A stretch of DNA of 64,000 nt, from contig NZ_LMQO01000001.1 in the NCBI RefSeq assembly GCF_001425385.1, forward strand, positions 496,001 to 560,000, read 5' to 3'. Of this stretch, positions 25,365 through 33,255 are shown piece by piece. How positions within the stretch are numbered: the first letter of the stretch is position 1; the number at the start of each line of letters is the position of its first letter. The stretch comes from Sphingomonas sp. Leaf407 (GTDB taxonomy: Bacteria; Pseudomonadota; Alphaproteobacteria; Sphingomonadales; Sphingomonadaceae). A program made the translations under genes and the position numbers. The notes below the pieces were generated by a model. That model was not told where the DNA came from. It ran no database searches and saw only the letters and a list, made by a program, of their open reading frames with translations.

Positions 25365-25967
25365 ATGTCGAAGGTTCTGGTCCTCTATTATTCGTCCTAC
25401 GGTCATATCGCGAAGATGGCCGACGCCATCGCCGAGGGTGCCCGCGCCGGCGGGGCCGAGGTGGATGTGCGCCGCGTGCGTGAAACCGCGCCCGACGAGG
25501 TCGCCAAGTCGGCGGGCTTCGTCGTCGCCGATCATCACGCGTTGCTGACCGATCCCAACGAACTGACCCACTACGATGCGATTATCGTCGGCACCGGCAC
25601 CCGCTATGGTCGGATGTCGAGCCAGATGGCCGCCTTCTGGGACACGACCGGCGGCGTGTGGGCCAAGGGCGGGCTCGTCGGCAAGATCGGCGGCGCGTTC
25701 ACCTCCACCGCGACCCAGCATGGCGGGCAGGAGACGACGCTGTTCTCGATCATCACCAACCTGCTGCACCATGGGCTGACGATCGTCGGCCTCGACTATG
25801 GTTATGACGGCCATGGCGGACTGGACGAAGTGAACGGCTCGACGCCCTATGGCGCCTCGACCATCGCGGCGGGCGACGGCAGCCGCCAGCCGACTGAGAT
25901 CGAGCTGGGCGGCGCCCGCCATCAGGGCAAGCGCATTGCCGAACTCGCGACCAAGGTCTTCGGGTAA
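25365..25967 (+). CDS. wrbA: NAD(P)H:quinone oxidoreductase WrbA
   Basis: The 200-aa flavodoxin-like protein starts with [24 protein letters not shown] (FMN phosphate loop), has [36 protein letters not shown] and ends [12 protein letters not shown], all typical for WrbA. WrbA is an FMN tetramer that reduces quinones by two electrons and limits oxidative stress. It forms an operon with pirin under the divergent LysR regulator. RBS AAGGGAG precedes ATG 25365. Confidence 0.96.
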   Translation: MSKVLVLYYSSYGHIAKMADAIAEGARAGGAEVDVRRVRETAPDEVAKSAGFVVADHHALLTDPNELTHYDAIIVGTGTRYGRMSSQMAAFWDTTGGVWAKGGLVGKIGGAFTSTATQHGGQETTLFSIITNLLHHGLTIVGLDYGYDGHGGLDEVNGSTPYGASTIAAGDGSRQPTEIELGGARHQGKRIAELATKVFG

Positions 25968-25971
25968 GACA

Positions 25972-26006
25972 GGGCAGGGGGCGCTCCGCCGGGCCGCCCC
26001 CTGCCC
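25972..26006 (+). terminator. Hairpin after wrbA
   Basis: GGGCAGGGGGCG (25972-25983) and CGCCCCCTGCCC (25995-26006) form a perfect 12-bp stem with an 11-nt loop, 5 nt after the wrbA stop. There is no T tract. Confidence 0.6.
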
Positions 26007-26110
26007 CCCGATCGCGCGGGTCGCCCTGCGCGACAATAGCAAGCATAACATATGTTAAATACCGGAAATTAGGAATTGGCGTCGCAGAACCGCCGGATGG
26101 ATACCCTGCG

Positions 26111-26878
26111 ATGAACCGCTGCGAGGGCTGCCGAAACGCCGCCGACCAGTTCGATCTGGCGATGGCGTTTCAGCCGATCGTCGATGTCGAAACCGGCACG
26201 CCATGGGCCTATGAAGCGCTGGTACGCGGCCCGAACGGCGAGGGGGCGGCAACGGTGCTCGCGACCGTCACCGACGCCAACCGCTATGCGTTCGACCAGC
26301 AATGCCGGGTGGCGGCGATCACCCAGGCCGTCGCCGCCGGCATCGTGCCGACCGGTGCCCGACTGTCGATCAACTTCCTGCCGAACGCGGTCTATTCGCC
26401 GGTCGCCTGTATCCAGTTGACGTTGCAGACCGCCGCTGCGGCGGGCTTCCCGACCGATCGCCTGATCTTCGAATTCACCGAGAATGAGGAAATCCGCGAC
26501 ACCGGGCATCTGGGCAATATCATCGATACCTATCGCCGGATGGGCTTCGCCACCGCGCTCGACGATTTCGGGGCGGGCCACGCCGGCCTCGCGCTGCTGG
26601 CCCGGCTGCAAACCGATGTCATCAAGCTCGACATGGAATTGATCCGCGACATCGATACCAGCCAGCCGCGCCGGATCATCGCCGAATATCTGGTCGCGAT
26701 GCTCCACCGCCTCGGCATCACTGTAGTCGCCGAAGGCATCGAAACCCGCGAGGAATATGGCGCGCTGCGCGCCATGGGCGTGCGCTACATGCAGGGCTAT
26801 CTGTTCGCCCGCCCGGGGTTCCGAACGCTGCCGACCCCGATGCTGCCGGTCGAAGTGCCGCTACGCCTGATCGCGTGA
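26111..26878 (+). CDS. EAL domain cyclic-di-GMP phosphodiesterase
   Basis: The 255-aa protein is almost entirely an EAL domain. Key residues for metal and substrate binding appear intact: Glu35 in YEALVRG, Asn in SINFLPN, Glu in FEFTENEE, DD in ALDDFGAGHAGL, Lys in VIKLDMEL, Glu in VAEGIETREE, and the final Gln in YMQGYLFARP. It should hydrolyse c-di-GMP to pGpG. There is no membrane segment or PAS domain; a CxxC pair at residues 4-7 is the only extra feature and might bind metal or act in redox sensing. Confidence 0.9.
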   Translation: MNRCEGCRNAADQFDLAMAFQPIVDVETGTPWAYEALVRGPNGEGAATVLATVTDANRYAFDQQCRVAAITQAVAAGIVPTGARLSINFLPNAVYSPVACIQLTLQTAAAAGFPTDRLIFEFTENEEIRDTGHLGNIIDTYRRMGFATALDDFGAGHAGLALLARLQTDVIKLDMELIRDIDTSQPRRIIAEYLVAMLHRLGITVVAEGIETREEYGALRAMGVRYMQGYLFARPGFRTLPTPMLPVEVPLRLIA

Positions 26879-27079
26879 GCGGCCCTTGTTCGAGTAAGGG
26901 GGTCGGTCCCGATCGAACCAGGCTGGTTCCACGGCATCGCGTAGCCGCGTCAAAGCGCTACACCGGTGGTGCGCCACAGGAATTTCTTGGCGCGACCGAC
27001 CGTGCCGCTGTCGTGCGAACGGCGGAGTTTGGTGGGTAGCGGTGTTGCACCACGGACACTGCTTCGGCATCGTTGGGGT

Positions 27080-27406
27080 ATGAAGCTATCATTCTGGCGA
27101 ACAACGGCGGCCGCTTTTCTGATGGCCGGAGCGGGATGCGCAAGCCGCACGACGACAGTGCCGTTCAATGTGATCGTTCGAGGTCCTGCAACGGCGTGCA
27201 GCATCGAAGTAAACAGACGCAAAGTCACCACGGACGAGTTACTGGCGATCGCGCGACCGGAAGCGAGGTTAGGGCGGCGAGCCCATATCGATGCCAATAT
27301 AACGGAAACGCCTTACCGATGCTTGGGTGGCGCGATATACACGCTACAGATGGCGGGTTTCAAAGATGTGGGGTTTGCCGCCGAGCCACCTTCGAGCGAG
27401 AGGTAG
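27080..27406 (+). CDS. Small ExbD-like periplasmic protein or lipoprotein
   Basis: The 108-aa protein has a signal sequence ending GAGC at about residue 19 (weak lipobox). The mature part follows the pattern of the ExbD/TolR periplasmic domain: VIVRGPATACSIEVNRRKVTTDELL, an AHIDANITETPYRCL stretch and a C-terminal LQMAGFKDVGFAAEPP. No exbB is nearby. Codon use is less GC-biased than in neighbours. The N-terminal transmembrane Asp of true ExbD is missing. Start at ATG 27080 is chosen because the signal peptide starts there. Function unknown. Confidence 0.6.
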   Translation: MKLSFWRTTAAAFLMAGAGCASRTTTVPFNVIVRGPATACSIEVNRRKVTTDELLAIARPEARLGRRAHIDANITETPYRCLGGAIYTLQMAGFKDVGFAAEPPSSER

Positions 27407-27635
27407 CCTCATGTCCGAAATTGAGCGTTAGCGGACGGCTTGCCGAACCGCATCGGCCCAATCGTCAGGCGTGGCGGGATCGTTAAGCGCACATCGCGCG
27501 AAGCGCAGTTTCGCCGTCCAATAGGGTTGATGCTGGTCCGATTGCCGTTTGCGAAGGTTGCCACGAAGCGGCGATCCACTCAACGTCCGCAAACCCCGCG
27601 CCGATAATTCCGGCGTCACCGACAACCAGCCGATA

Positions 27636-28634
27636 CTACTCGAAGCTATCGAATGCCCGTCGAATCTCGAACGGCGCCGAACTCGCCGACCCCGGCACGA
27701 AATCGGCGTGTCGCCGCCGCACCGCTTCCGGCGTCGCCCCGAACGCCTTGCGGAAACTGCGCGACAGCGCCGCCGGGTCGCGAAACCCATAGCGCCGGGC
27801 AAGCTCGGCCAGCGTGCTGGTGTTGCGCGGGTTGGACACCGCCCGGTGGAGCGCGCGCAGCCGGCGCATGCGATCATAGGCAAGCACGCCGCCATCGCGC
27901 TCGAACAGGCGATACACCACCGATCGCGACACCCCCAGCGCGGCGGTGATGCCCTCGATCGACAGGGTTCCGGGCGGCTGCGTCGCGACATGATCCTTCG
28001 CGGCGGCCAGCAGCGACGACGTTCCGGTACGCTGGATCGCCCCGGCGCGCAGCATCGCGGCGGCGGCAAGATCGCGCAGGATCGCCGCATAGAGCGGCGC
28101 GGCGCTCGCCGCCGCGTTGGGGAAAAAGCCGACCAGCCCGACACCGACATCGCGCAGCAGCGTCAGCTCGGCAACGGGAGGCAGCGGCCCCTGGAAATCG
28201 ATCGGACCGGTCACTTCCTCAAGAAACCCCCGCGCAAAATACAGGATGAGGCAGCGGGTGCGGGTCGCCGTCACGGTGCTTGGCCGGCTGGAGTCGCGCA
28301 GGAAGGCGGCGGGGGCGGTCAGCACCGCCGTCGCGCCATCGGCCTCGAAGGTCATCGTACCGTCGAGCAACTGGCAATATTGAATGTAATCGGCGTCGAC
28401 CGCGTTGACGAGCGCACGGTCGCGCACCGCGACGAACGGATCGACGTCGACCAGCGTCATCTGCAACGCGCCGAGGTTCCACATGTCGCCCCGGCATAGA
28501 AACGGGCCGGGTTCGGGCTGAGACAGCCGCGCACCGCGCGTATGCGCCGCCCAATAGGCAAATTGTTCGGCCACCGGTAAGACGGAGGTGTCCATGACGA
28601 CCCTGGGGATCGTGCCGGAAGAATCGTCGTGCAT
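27636..28634 (-). CDS. AraC family transcriptional regulator
   Basis: The 332-aa protein has an N-terminal AraC-binding-like domain and a C-terminal double helix-turn-helix from about residue 230 (SIEGITAALGVSRSVVYRLF ... RYGFRDPAALSRSFRKAFGATPEAVRRRH). This arrangement resembles regulators of aromatic or amino acid metabolism. The start could be 28634 (MHDDSSG) or 28595 (MDTSVLPV); longer forms overlap the aspartic protease gene. The targets are not evident. The 229-bp gap on its 3' side holds no gene I can support. Confidence 0.85.
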   Translation of the reverse strand: MHDDSSGTIPRVVMDTSVLPVAEQFAYWAAHTRGARLSQPEPGPFLCRGDMWNLGALQMTLVDVDPFVAVRDRALVNAVDADYIQYCQLLDGTMTFEADGATAVLTAPAAFLRDSSRPSTVTATRTRCLILYFARGFLEEVTGPIDFQGPLPPVAELTLLRDVGVGLVGFFPNAAASAAPLYAAILRDLAAAAMLRAGAIQRTGTSSLLAAAKDHVATQPPGTLSIEGITAALGVSRSVVYRLFERDGGVLAYDRMRRLRALHRAVSNPRNTSTLAELARRYGFRDPAALSRSFRKAFGATPEAVRRRHADFVPGSASSAPFEIRRAFDSFE

Positions 28635-28698
28635 CCCATATCCGGGCCAGATGTCGTCGCGTTCAGCGTCAGCCAAACGACCCGTCCGGGCAAGCCCG

Positions 28699-29601
28699 CT
28701 ACCGTACCATCTCCCCCGGCGGCACCAGCCATAGTTTCCGCGCCGAGACATCGAGCGTCATCCCCCCGGCCAGCCCGAGCAGACCCATGCCGATCAGCCC
28801 GTCGCCGTTCGCGCCGTCGACCGCGTCGATGAACACCCGGGTCGAGGGCAGCGCCAGCGGCCCGACGCTCACTGCCGGTCCGGTACACAGCCGCCCGGTT
28901 CGCGCGCGGCCGTCGCCGGTGCGGAAGCTGCTGTCCTCGCATGCGGCATCGGCCATACCCAGCCGCGCCCATGCCGCCGGCGTCAGGATCAGCGCGCCGC
29001 TCAGCCCGGTATCGACCGTCACGATCATCCGCTTGCCGCCCAGCGTGATGGCGATACGCGGCCGCGCGTCGAGCAGATCGACCGCGCGCGCCGTGCGCTC
29101 GACCGTCCCGCCCGGCAGGAACGCAATCGTGCGCGCGCCCGGCCGTGTCGCGACTGCGAACCGGCGATAGAAATCGGCTCCGACGACCAGCGCGATCGGC
29201 CGCCCGATCGATCGCGACATCGGCACCAGATCGATTCCGGTCATCGACGGCAGCGTCACCGCGAACTGCCCGGCGACCGCCACGGCCACCCGCTCGACCC
29301 GCTGTCCATTGAGCGCGGTGCCGGCATCGACCCGTACCGACGCGCGCGGATCGATCGTCAGCCCCGCCGCGCGCGCGAAGCCCAGATCGACGAAACTGCG
29401 TTCCGCCCGGTTGTCGAGCAGCGCCCACGCCTCGCGCCCGGCGATCCGCACGCGGAACACCACCAGCCCGCCGACGTCCTCATATACGACCGGCCGGCGC
29501 GCAGCCGCCGGCGGCAGGCGAATCACCGGAGCGACCGGCCGGGGCGGGACAGGGGCGGCGGCCTGCGCGCCAAGGATCAGCGACAGTGCAGCCCCGATCA
29601 A
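28699..29601 (-). CDS. Secreted retropepsin-like aspartic protease family protein, first motif degenerate
   Basis: The 300-aa protein has a signal peptide (LIGAALSLILGAQAAA) and two aspartic-protease-like repeats. The second repeat has the DTG motif (VTVDTGLSGALIL) and a downstream IGMGLLGL pattern. The first has DNR (ALLDNRAERSFVD) where DTG or DSG is expected, so catalysis is doubtful or depends on one lobe. The start is TTG 29601, with AGGAGA 6 nt upstream; ATG starts further up would add a non-signal leader. Confidence 0.75.
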   Translation of the reverse strand: MIGAALSLILGAQAAAPVPPRPVAPVIRLPPAAARRPVVYEDVGGLVVFRVRIAGREAWALLDNRAERSFVDLGFARAAGLTIDPRASVRVDAGTALNGQRVERVAVAVAGQFAVTLPSMTGIDLVPMSRSIGRPIALVVGADFYRRFAVATRPGARTIAFLPGGTVERTARAVDLLDARPRIAITLGGKRMIVTVDTGLSGALILTPAAWARLGMADAACEDSSFRTGDGRARTGRLCTGPAVSVGPLALPSTRVFIDAVDGANGDGLIGMGLLGLAGGMTLDVSARKLWLVPPGEMVR

Positions 29602-29738
29602 CCGGTTTTCTCCTGAGGTTGAAAGACATGCTCGCACCCGCCGCTCACCCCGGCAAGCACTGTCCTGCGACCGGGCCGAAATGTCAGGCCAAGATCTACA
29701 TGCAACGATCCCGGAGGATCTTTCCAATCTCTATCCGT

Positions 29739-29835
29739 CGTCACCCCGGACCTGTTCCGGGGGCTACCGTTCCACCGGCAATGGCGTTCGCCCGTCCAGC
29801 GGTGTCGATTGCGGCGCTGCGGGTCCGGGGTGACG
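29739..29835. repeat. Palindromic intergenic repeat (GTCACCCCGGACC family)
   Basis: CGTCACCCCGGACC (29739-29752) returns as its exact inverse at 29822-29835. Inside the left half CCGGACCTGTTCCGG forms an extra small hairpin. It lies in the 452-bp gap between the TTG-started protease gene and the VanY gene. The rest of that gap shows only a small hairpin (CCGAAG-CGCAAC-CTTCGG near 30025) and no gene. Confidence 0.7.
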
Positions 29836-30053
29836 GGTTTGGCAACGGCATCGCTGCATGCTGATACGGTTCAGGCCATGGGTACGTCCCGCCCGGTTTC
29901 ATCCTGAATCCAGATTCCGCGTGCCAGCGCCACAGGCATTACGACCGCCCGGGAGAAGAACCAACCGAACCCCGAAACGCACCCCCTCCGCGTTTCCGCG
30001 CGAACCAACTGCCCGCCCGAAAAACCGAAGCGCAACCTTCGGTAAACGCCCCG

Positions 30054-30827
30054 CTACCGCACCCCCGGCTCGGCCGGAAACCGCGTCCGCGCTTCGGCGA
30101 ACAGGCCGCGCGCCACCGGCGCACCCGCTTGCGCCGCCGCCGTGCCGACCCAGCGCCAGTGCCACGGCTCCCACTTCACCTGCTGGTGGTTTCCCGCGGG
30201 AAACGACATTTCGAAGCCGAAGCTTGCCGCATTGGCGCGCAGCCACCGCCCCGCCGGGGTCGCGGCGAAACACGCCTCGGCATCGCATGCCCGCGAGGTG
30301 CTGGTCCCGAAATCGATGACATAGCCGGTGGCATGCTCGCTATGCCCCGGCGGCGCGGAGGCCCATGCCCGCTCGGTAAAACTGCCCGATCCGTCACGGC
30401 CGATTCCGCCGCAGAAGGTCTGCCGCTGGAGCGCCTCCGACCGGTGGCACGATACCGCGCGCAGCGTGCCGCGCACCGCCGGATCGGCGTCGGCCGCCGC
30501 CAGCAGCCGCCCAAGGTCAACCAGCATCGCCGGATGCACCTTGCAACTGCCGCCGCCGAGCGACGCCGGCGCGTCGACCAGCGCGCTCGCCGGCGTGTCG
30601 GGATAGGCGAAGTGGTTGAACAGCCGCCCGTCGGCACCCGGCTGCACCATGCCCCGCCCGCACAGCGCGACCGGTTGCACCACTTGGCGTGGCACCATCA
30701 CCACCGGCGGCACGACCGGGGTCGGCGTCGCTATGGGCACCACGACCGGCGGTACGGCAGGCGGCGTCGCCACCGGCGTACAGGCAATGGGCATCAAGCA
30801 GGCGAGGACAGGCAGCGAACGACGCAC
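30054..30827 (-). CDS. VanY-type D-alanyl-D-alanine carboxypeptidase (M15), probable lipoprotein
   Basis: The 257-aa protein has an N-terminal signal with LPVLAC or MPIAC as possible lipoboxes, a Pro/Val-rich linker (about 19-45), and an M15B peptidase domain. Zinc-site motifs are SEHATGYVIDF (His and Asp) and WEPWHWRW (Glu and His). Such enzymes trim the terminal D-Ala of peptidoglycan stem peptides. The start is GTG 30827 preceded by GGGAG. No van resistance genes are nearby, so a normal cell wall role is most likely. Confidence 0.88.
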   Translation of the reverse strand: MRRSLPVLACLMPIACTPVATPPAVPPVVVPIATPTPVVPPVVMVPRQVVQPVALCGRGMVQPGADGRLFNHFAYPDTPASALVDAPASLGGGSCKVHPAMLVDLGRLLAAADADPAVRGTLRAVSCHRSEALQRQTFCGGIGRDGSGSFTERAWASAPPGHSEHATGYVIDFGTSTSRACDAEACFAATPAGRWLRANAASFGFEMSFPAGNHQQVKWEPWHWRWVGTAAAQAGAPVARGLFAEARTRFPAEPGVR

Positions 30828-30903
30828 AAGTTTCTCCCGGGTCGCATCCTCTCGCCTCGGGCAACCACTGGCATGGTACGGCCAAGGATGGCAAGGAGAC
30901 GAA

Positions 30904-31554
30904 ATGCTCGATGACCTTGTCCTGTTCATCGATGGCGAAGCGATCGTCCTCGATAAACCCGCCGGCCTGCCGGTCGATCCCCCGCGCGACGGTTCGCCCA
31001 GCATCGCCGGGCGCGCCGATGAACTGCGCTTCACCTTCCAGCGCGAACCCACGCCGGTCCACCGCCTCGACCGCGATACCAGCGGTTGCCTGCTGCTGGC
31101 GCGCAACCCGAAGGCGCATGCCCGCTTCCAGCAGGCGTTCGAACAGGGCCGGGTGACGAAACGCTATCTCGCCGTGCTGGACGGCGTGCCTGACGCCGAA
31201 TCCGGCGAGATCGACCTGCCGCTGGCCAAGGTCAGCAGCGTCGAGGACGGCTGGCGCATGGTCGGCGATCCGCGGGGCAAGGCGGCGCGGACCAACTGGC
31301 GGCTGCTGCGCACCATCGACGGGCGCGCGCTGGTGGCGCTGTTCCCCGAAACCGGGCGCACCCACCAGATCCGCGTGCATATGGCCGAAGGGCTGGGCTG
31401 CCCGGTCGCGGGCGACCCGGTCTATGGCCGGGGCGAGGGGCTCATGCTGCTCCACGCCGCCGGGCTGGTCGTGCCGCGCGACAACAAGCCCGCGATCGAC
31501 GTGACCGCGCCATGGCCGCAAAGCTTCGTCGCCGCCGGCTTCGACGAGGGGTAG
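30904..31554 (+). CDS. RluA family pseudouridine synthase
   Basis: The 216-aa protein has the catalytic motif VHRLDRDTSG with the nucleophile Asp56 and the family segments VLDKPAGLPV and ETGRTHQIRVHM. There is no S4 domain. Enzymes of this short form modify uridines in 23S rRNA or tRNA. A perfect AAGGAGACGAA precedes ATG 30904. It is followed directly by arfB, which starts one base after the stop, so the two form an operon for RNA and ribosome functions. Confidence 0.92.
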   Translation: MLDDLVLFIDGEAIVLDKPAGLPVDPPRDGSPSIAGRADELRFTFQREPTPVHRLDRDTSGCLLLARNPKAHARFQQAFEQGRVTKRYLAVLDGVPDAESGEIDLPLAKVSSVEDGWRMVGDPRGKAARTNWRLLRTIDGRALVALFPETGRTHQIRVHMAEGLGCPVAGDPVYGRGEGLMLLHAAGLVVPRDNKPAIDVTAPWPQSFVAAGFDEG

Positions 31555-31980
31555 GTGCCGCGCATCGCGATCACCCGCGCCATCGCGATCGACAGCGGCG
31601 AGCTGGAGGAAAGCTTTACCCGCGCCTCCGGGCCGGGCGGGCAGCACGTCAATACCACCGACAGCGCGGTGCTGCTGCGCTTCGACGTCATGGCCTCGCC
31701 CGGCCTGCCCGACGCGGTGAAGCTGCGTCTCGCCACGCTCGCCGGATCGCGGCTGAGCAAGGACGGCGTGCTGACGTTGCGCGCCGACGCCTCGCGCTCG
31801 CAGGAGCTGAACCGGCGCGAGGCGCGCGAACGCCTGTTCGCGCTGATCCGCGAAGCGACGATCGTACCCAAGAAACGCCGCCCGACCAAACCGACCAAGG
31901 CCTCGCAGGTCCGCCGGGTGGAGGGCAAGAAGGGCCGGGCACAGGTGAAGGCCGGGCGCGGCAAGGTGCGGATGGATTGA
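31555..31980 (+). CDS. arfB: Alternative ribosome-rescue factor ArfB (GGQ hydrolase)
   Basis: The 141-aa protein has the release-factor GGQ loop (RASGPGGQHVN, Gly28-Gly29-Gln30) and a basic C-terminal tail rich in Lys and Arg, exactly the ArfB/YaeJ layout. It hydrolyses peptidyl-tRNA on stalled ribosomes with an empty mRNA channel. The start is GTG 31555, adjacent to the stop of the pseudouridine synthase gene with GAGGGG just before it. Confidence 0.94.
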   Translation: MPRIAITRAIAIDSGELEESFTRASGPGGQHVNTTDSAVLLRFDVMASPGLPDAVKLRLATLAGSRLSKDGVLTLRADASRSQELNRREARERLFALIREATIVPKKRRPTKPTKASQVRRVEGKKGRAQVKAGRGKVRMD

Positions 31981-32033
31981 GGGACGGCGGAACGGCGCTG
32001 TCCTGCAAGGCGCGAACCCGATATGCGTCAGCG

Positions 32034-32603
32034 ATGTTCTTCAAACGCCATCTGGAGCGGATGCGATCGCTGTTCCTCGACCAGTTCGAGGTGGAGGGTC
32101 GCGATTATCTTTTCCGCAAGAACATGAAGGAGCCGCCGATCCGCGTCACCGCGATCGAACGCGATGCGTTCGCGGCGGATTTCGTGCGGCGCGTGAAACA
32201 TATCGTTTGGGCGCTGCTGGTCGCGACGGTCCTGTTATGCGTCGTTCCTGTGCTGATCGCCCCGGATACTGATGAAGGAATCCAAAAGACTGTTATCGGC
32301 ATCGGCGTCGGTGGCATCCTGACGCTCTGCCTTGGGGCCGGCTATTTGGCATGGGCAGCCCCGGCACGGGCGTTGGAGCGCCGCCTCGTCATGGGATTGC
32401 CCCGGTCGAAAGCGGAGATGCGCCGCCGGGCCCTGGAAGAGATGACCTACGGTCAACTGGTTCTGGGCCTGATAGGCGCCGCGTTGATCTTAATATCGAA
32501 AGGCATGGACTCATGGTGGACGATCTTCGCCGGAGGTCTTGTCGTTACGGCATTGGTGCAAGCCATCCGCAAATGGCGTTTCGATCGCAGCCGCGACAAC
32601 TGA
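32034..32603 (+). CDS. Hypothetical membrane protein
   Basis: The 189-aa protein has about four membrane segments (HIVWALLVATVLLCVVPVLI, VIGIGVGGILTLCLGAGYLA, LVLGLIGAALILIS, WTIFAGGLVVTALVQ) and charged ends. I do not recognise a family. The ATG at 32034 comes 53 nt after arfB; it may belong to that operon. Codon use is less GC3-rich than for the flanking genes, which suggests a less conserved or accessory gene. Confidence 0.7.
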   Translation: MFFKRHLERMRSLFLDQFEVEGRDYLFRKNMKEPPIRVTAIERDAFAADFVRRVKHIVWALLVATVLLCVVPVLIAPDTDEGIQKTVIGIGVGGILTLCLGAGYLAWAAPARALERRLVMGLPRSKAEMRRRALEEMTYGQLVLGLIGAALILISKGMDSWWTIFAGGLVVTALVQAIRKWRFDRSRDN

Positions 32604-32643
32604 CACCATTGGCCCCGCCACCCCGCACCCCTACATCGCGGCC

Positions 32644-33126
32644 ATGTACCAGTTCGACATCTCCGCCGCCGACAAGGCCGACCTCTACCGCGATCTCCTG
32701 TCGGCGCTCGATTCGCTGACCGCCGACGAGGGCGACGCGATCGCCAACATGGCCAATGCCTCGGCGTTGCTGATGCAGTATCTGCCCGACCTCAACTGGT
32801 CGGGCTTCTACCGGTTGGTCGACGACGAACTGGTGCTGGGGCCGTTTCAGGGCAAGGCGGCGTGCATCCGCATCGCGCTGGGCAAGGGGGTGTGCGGCAC
32901 CGCCGCCGCCAACCGCACGACGCAACTGGTGCCCGACGTCCACGCCTTCCCCGGCCATATCGCCTGCGACGCCGACAGCCGCGCCGAACTGGTCGTGCCG
33001 ATCGTGGTCGGCGACCGGCTGGTCGGCGTGCTCGACCTCGACAGCCCGGTCGCTGGCCGGTTCGATGCGGCCGATCAGGCGGGGTGCGAGGCGCTGATAG
33101 CGATGCTGGCCCCGCGCATCGCCTGA
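32644..33126 (+). CDS. Free methionine-(R)-sulfoxide reductase (GAF domain)
   Basis: The 160-aa GAF protein shows the fRMsr signature NWSGFYR, GPFQGKAACIRIALGKGVCG and FPGHIACDADSRAE. The three cysteines Cys74, Cys84 and Cys108 match those known in the E. coli enzyme (84, 94, 118) with a constant offset of ten. It reduces free methionine-R-sulfoxide, using thioredoxin. The start is ATG 32644, which gives the normal family length. Confidence 0.93.
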   Translation: MYQFDISAADKADLYRDLLSALDSLTADEGDAIANMANASALLMQYLPDLNWSGFYRLVDDELVLGPFQGKAACIRIALGKGVCGTAAANRTTQLVPDVHAFPGHIACDADSRAELVVPIVVGDRLVGVLDLDSPVAGRFDAADQAGCEALIAMLAPRIA

Positions 33127-33255
33127 TTGCTCCAAGGCGGGACGATCGCCGCGACGTTTGCCGCGTTGGCGGGGAACCGGCGCGCGTGGTAAGGTTTCGG
33201 CAACCATATTCGCGGGCGGTTCCAGCCCGCAGCCAATCAGGGAGCCGTTTGGCCG

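Noticed and set aside
27428..27635. Minus-strand open stretch ending with a plausible-looking tail (DPATPDDWADAVRQAVR)
   Set aside because: It has no ATG start outside the AraC gene and no recognised family; it may be a remnant of a lost gene, but I cannot support a CDS.
30054..30827. Vancomycin resistance gene (VanY)
   Set aside because: The domain is VanY-like, but there are no vanHAX or vanRS genes nearby, and Gram-negative bacteria have such carboxypeptidases for normal wall turnover.
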